Assembly: GCA_964529795.1 (NCBI GenBank)
Contig: CAZGXM010000090.1
Coordinates: 1-7,653 of the forward strand
Origin: CAZGXM01 sp964529795
Lineage (GTDB): Bacteria; Bacillota; JADQBR01
Reading direction: 5' to 3'
Length of the DNA: 7,653 bases
Of this stretch, positions 5,746 through 7,653 are shown in pieces (within the stretch, counting starts at the first letter, position 1; every line of letters starts with the position of its first letter). Position numbers and translations under genes: made by a program. The notes below the pieces were generated by a model that worked only from the letters and a program-made list of their open reading frames with translations, made no database searches and was not told where the DNA came from.

Positions 5746-6160
5746 TATTTTTCTCCTCCATTTTACTTAGTTTTTTTATTACTGCGTCAATCTGATGAGG
5801 CAACGGCTCATCAACAACACCCACGATTTCTACTTGCGCCCTGTTTATGGGTAGCAGAATTTTTTTTGCCGGTGACTCACCCACTGCCCGGGCCATTTTC
5901 GGCGTCAGTTCACCCAGCATGGAATTTGCCACCAGGACAGCCACGGAACCAATAATAACATCCACTTTGTCGGCATTGAGACAAACAGCATTTTCACCCG
6001 TGGCTCCTTCGTTGGCACCGGCTTTAAGCATTTGCGCGGTTGCCAGAGCATTCGTGCCCAGAGCTACTATCTCCACCCGGTCGGAAAAATTGCGGCGCAC
6101 TTTTTCTACTATGTGCTTGCCAATGCCGCCACCTTGGCCGTCAATAACTGCTACTCGCAT
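5738..6160 (-). CDS. DUF3842-family protein, function unknown, next to cooT
   Basis: A 140-residue soluble protein that I recognise as DUF3842, a family common in anaerobic Firmicutes with no assigned function. It begins with a beta strand and glycine-rich loop, MRVAVIDGQGGGIGK (G8-Q-G-G-G-I-G14-K15), like a Rossmann or nucleotide-binding fold. Further conserved-looking parts are ALGTNALAT (34-42), AGANEGATGENAVC (47-60, with Cys60) and a mid-region VDVIIGSVAVLVANSMLGELTP (67-87). The lysine is followed by His instead of the Thr/Ser of a true P-loop, so ATP binding is uncertain. The longest frame starts at 6178, but AAGGAG (6167-6172) sits six bases before the ATG at 6160, which also gives the family-like start. 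It overlaps cooT by eight bases and is preceded by a promoter and repeat-bearing leader, so it heads the metal operon. Confidence 0.82.
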   Translation of the reverse strand: MRVAVIDGQGGGIGKHIVEKVRRNFSDRVEIVALGTNALATAQMLKAGANEGATGENAVCLNADKVDVIIGSVAVLVANSMLGELTPKMARAVGESPAKKILLPINRAQVEIVGVVDEPLPHQIDAVIKKLSKMEEKNSV

Positions 6161-6166
6161 ACTCTG

Positions 6167-6172
6167 CTCCTT
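6167..6172 (-). promoter_or_regulatory. Ribosome binding site fixing the DUF3842 start
   Basis: AAGGAG on the minus strand lies six bases before the ATG at 6160 and inside the first codons of the longer frame from 6178. It therefore supports the 140-residue protein beginning MRVAVIDG. Confidence 0.8.
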
Positions 6173-6217
6173 AGTCATTTTTCAAATTCAAACAACATTT
6201 TCTGCCATAATAAACAA

Positions 6218-6309
6218 ACCATGAGGAAGCTCGGTTCCATACCGCAGCGACCTTCATGGCCTACATTTATAAAAAGTTAAAACTATTGGCTGTGCGCAAC
6301 CTTCATGGT
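6218..6309. repeat. Three copies of ACCATGAAGG motif in the DUF3842-cooT leader
   Basis: The copies are ACCATGAGG (6218-6226, plus orientation), CCTTCATGGC (6251-6260) and CCTTCATGGT (6300-6309), the last two in the opposite orientation. The transcript thus carries two direct copies and then one inverted copy. The first transcribed copy lies about 8-17 bases after the predicted start site. Extra pairing exists: AGCGACC (6246-6252) is the exact complement of GGTCGCT (6307-6313), joining the first two copies. The second and third copies can pair as CCATGA with TCATGG, enclosing a 15-base one-sided loop and a GGAA-CCGAGC-TTCC hairpin, the same layout as in the cbiM leader. Each copy is itself dyad-like, ACC-ATGAA-GGT. 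Confidence 0.8.
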
Positions 6310-6323
6310 CGCTTGTTATATTA

Positions 6324-6352
6324 ATTTTACAACAAATTAAATGACAATTCAA
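6324..6352 (-). promoter_or_regulatory. Sigma-A-like promoter of the DUF3842-cooT-cbiMNQO operon
   Basis: On the minus strand TTGAAT (6347-6352) is followed after 17 bases by TAAAAT (6324-6329). Transcription would begin near 6317, leaving a leader of about 157 bases before the DUF3842 ATG. The promoter starts four bases after the glycerate kinase stop codon. An alternative overlapping pair, TTGTCA and TAATAT, has an 18-base spacer and would shift the start by a few bases. Confidence 0.65.
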
Positions 6353-6355
6353 GAA

Positions 6356-7489
6356 TTATCTTAGAAATCTGACCATCCCGCCTATTTGTGCACCGGTATA
6401 AATTAACAACTCCCGGGCATTGTTCATACTTTCGTTAAACTCCATGGGTCCTTTGCAAATTGACAGCACCATATCAACACCCAGTTTGGGCGCAAGTTCC
6501 CATGCATCCACAGTACCAGCTACAACTATCACGGGAAGCCCTTTCTTTTTTGCTCTCGCGGCTAGACCGGCGGGAACCTTTCCGGAAGCTGTTTGTGCAT
6601 CAAACCGTCCTTCACCGGTAATAACCAGCCGGACACCATCAAGTAAATTATCCACTTTCAATGCATCCATAATCAAATCAATTCCTTTTACCAGTTCTGC
6701 CCAGGCAAAAGCAATCAGCCCCGCCCCCAAACCTCCGGCCGCTCCGGCGCCGGGTATTTGAGACACGTCGGTGCCAAAAGTTCCGGTCAGCATTTTCGCC
6801 CAATGACGCAAATTTTCATCCAATATATGTACCATTTCGGGATCAGCACCTTTTTGCGGCGCATACACATAGGCGGCACCGTTCTCACCATAAAGGGGAT
6901 TGTCCACGTCACAGGCAACCTTTATTTGAGCTTTTTGCAACCCCGGATGAAGGTTTTTAGTATCAATGCGGGCAGCTTTATGTAACTGCAGGCCGCCGTA
7001 CCCAACATCTTCGCCATCATTATCCGTTATCACGGCGCCCAGTGCCTGGGCCATACCCAAACCGCCATCGTTAGTGGCACTACCACCAATTCCAACAATG
7101 ATTTCAGTACATCCGGCATCCAAAGCCTCAACTATTAATTGGCCTGTACCGTAAGTAGTGGTAATTCCGGGGTTTCTCAACTCACGAGAAACAAGCATTA
7201 AGCCTGAAGCAGCAGCCATCTCAATCACTGCAGTCTTGCCGTTTCCCAGCAGGCCCCACTTTGCCTTAACAGGATGTCCCAGCGGTCCCACTACCTCTTT
7301 CCACATAAATTTACCACCTGTCGCACTAACCAGCGCATCAACTGTTCCTTCACCACCGTCTGCGAGGGGAAGTTTAAGCAAATTTGCATCTGCATTTTTA
7401 CTAATTCCTGCCGCCAGAGCATCCGCCACTTCTGCCGCGGGCAGGCAGTCTTTAAAGGAATCTGGTGCTATTAAAATTATTGTTTTCAT
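6356..7489 (-). CDS. glxK: Glycerate 2-kinase (GarK/GlxK family)
   Basis: This cytoplasmic kinase phosphorylates D-glycerate with ATP, giving 2-phosphoglycerate in the GarK/GlxK family, and feeds glycerate into lower glycolysis. The 377-residue length is typical. Family motifs are the N-terminal IAPDSFKDCLPAAEVADAL, ADGGEGT (43-49), VIEMAAASGLMLV, the RNPGITTTYGTGQLI stretch, IIVGIGGSATNDGGLGMAQALGA (from about 130), ACDVDNPLYGENGAAYVYAPQKGAD and, near the C-terminus, VITGEGRFDAQTASGKVP. The ATG follows AGGGGTG by five bases. The gene starts 68 bases after the 5S rRNA terminator. No convincing promoter was found in that gap, and no terminator separates its stop from the promoter of the metal operon, so readthrough into the latter is possible. 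Choosing garK or glxK as the symbol is a matter of convention, since they are close paralogues. Confidence 0.93.
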   Translation of the reverse strand: MKTIILIAPDSFKDCLPAAEVADALAAGISKNADANLLKLPLADGGEGTVDALVSATGGKFMWKEVVGPLGHPVKAKWGLLGNGKTAVIEMAAASGLMLVSRELRNPGITTTYGTGQLIVEALDAGCTEIIVGIGGSATNDGGLGMAQALGAVITDNDGEDVGYGGLQLHKAARIDTKNLHPGLQKAQIKVACDVDNPLYGENGAAYVYAPQKGADPEMVHILDENLRHWAKMLTGTFGTDVSQIPGAGAAGGLGAGLIAFAWAELVKGIDLIMDALKVDNLLDGVRLVITGEGRFDAQTASGKVPAGLAARAKKKGLPVIVVAGTVDAWELAPKLGVDMVLSICKGPMEFNESMNNARELLIYTGAQIGGMVRFLR

Positions 7490-7557
7490 TTTATCACCCC
7501 TGTTTCTCTCTTTAATATTTACCGGCTAAAGCGATTTTACCTGCATTGCGAGCACAT

Positions 7558-7584
7558 AAAAAAGGACCTTGATTTACAAGATCC
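7558..7584 (-). terminator. Intrinsic terminator of the rRNA operon
   Basis: On the minus strand GGATCTTG (7577-7584) pairs with CAAGGTCC (7564-7571), an 8-bp stem with one G-T pair around a five-base loop, followed by six T (7558-7563). It lies 16 bases beyond the 5S rRNA end, where an rRNA operon terminator is expected. Confidence 0.9.
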
Positions 7585-7600
7585 TAAAAATATTAAGTTT

Positions 7601-7653
7601 GTGGCGACGACCTACTCTCCCGGGGCTTGAGCCCAAGTACCATCGGCGCTGGA
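7601..7653 (-). rRNA. rrf: 5S ribosomal RNA, 3' part only
   Basis: The minus strand reads into GATGGTACTTGGGC, then a CCCCGGGAGAGTAGG block, and ends GTCGTCGCCAC. This is the conserved 3' half of bacterial 5S rRNA with its loop E/helix IV region and the 3' strand of helix I. Only about 53 of roughly 117 bases are inside the window; the 5' part lies beyond the right edge. The exact 3' end could be one base different. It implies that a 16S-23S-5S operon ends here, transcribed in the same direction as all the other genes. Confidence 0.95.

Noticed and set aside
6179..6317. A cobalamin (B12) riboswitch in the leader of the metal operon
   Set aside because: No B12-box-like conserved segment is visible, and the leader of about 157 bases is short for that class. 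The repeats here have another layout.
7490..7557. A promoter for the glycerate kinase gene
   Set aside because: TAAAAT is present, but at 17 bases upstream only TTTTTA is found, so the -35 match is too poor. The gene may use a weak or non-sigma-A promoter, or readthrough from the rRNA operon.

Overview
The window looks like a piece of a chromosome from a strictly anaerobic Gram-positive bacterium of the class Clostridia, probably near the Desulfotomaculum/Peptococcaceae group. This is inferred from strong AGGAGG-type ribosome sites, sigma-A-like promoters, GTG starts, a DUF3842 + CooT gene pair, and a PDGLE-type N component in the metal transporter. No marker in the window fixes the species. 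Every supported gene lies on the minus strand, so transcription runs from high to low coordinates.

Layout in transcription order. (1) 7653-7558: the 3' half of a 5S rRNA, which ends an rRNA operon, then a clear intrinsic terminator. (2) 7489-6356: a glycerate 2-kinase. (3) 6352-2900: a metal locus. It has a sigma-A-like promoter and a ~157-nt leader carrying three copies of a repeated motif (ACCATGAAGG), then a DUF3842 gene, a cooT-like nickel-binding protein gene, a second short leader with two inverted copies of the same motif, and a complete four-gene energy-coupling-factor transporter (cbiM, PDGLE-type cbiN, cbiQ, cbiO). (4) 2922-1801: cysK, driven by a consensus promoter embedded in the last codons of cbiO and followed by two tandem terminators. 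(5) 1772-946: nadE with its own promoter. (6) 945-46: yebC, preceded by three near-palindromes spaced about two helical turns apart and followed by a terminator. Bases 1-45 hold no supported gene.

How the parts fit: CbiM, N, Q and O form one uptake machine. M binds Ni2+ or Co2+ through its N-terminal Met-His and His67, N assists M, Q couples M to the ATPase, and O hydrolyses ATP. The neighbouring CooT belongs to a nickel-binding family linked to maturation of carbon monoxide dehydrogenase, so I favour nickel over cobalt. DUF3842 has no known function, but its 8-base overlap with cooT ties it to this locus. The ACCATGAAGG elements precede both halves of the locus and are not seen in the other intergenic regions, which makes them the best candidate for an undescribed metal-responsive control element, either a DNA operator or a structured leader RNA. 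The other genes (glycerate kinase, cysK, nadE, yebC) are ordinary housekeeping genes. Four start codons (DUF3842, cbiM, cbiQ, cysK) are placed downstream of the longest possible open frame because the ribosome site demands it.
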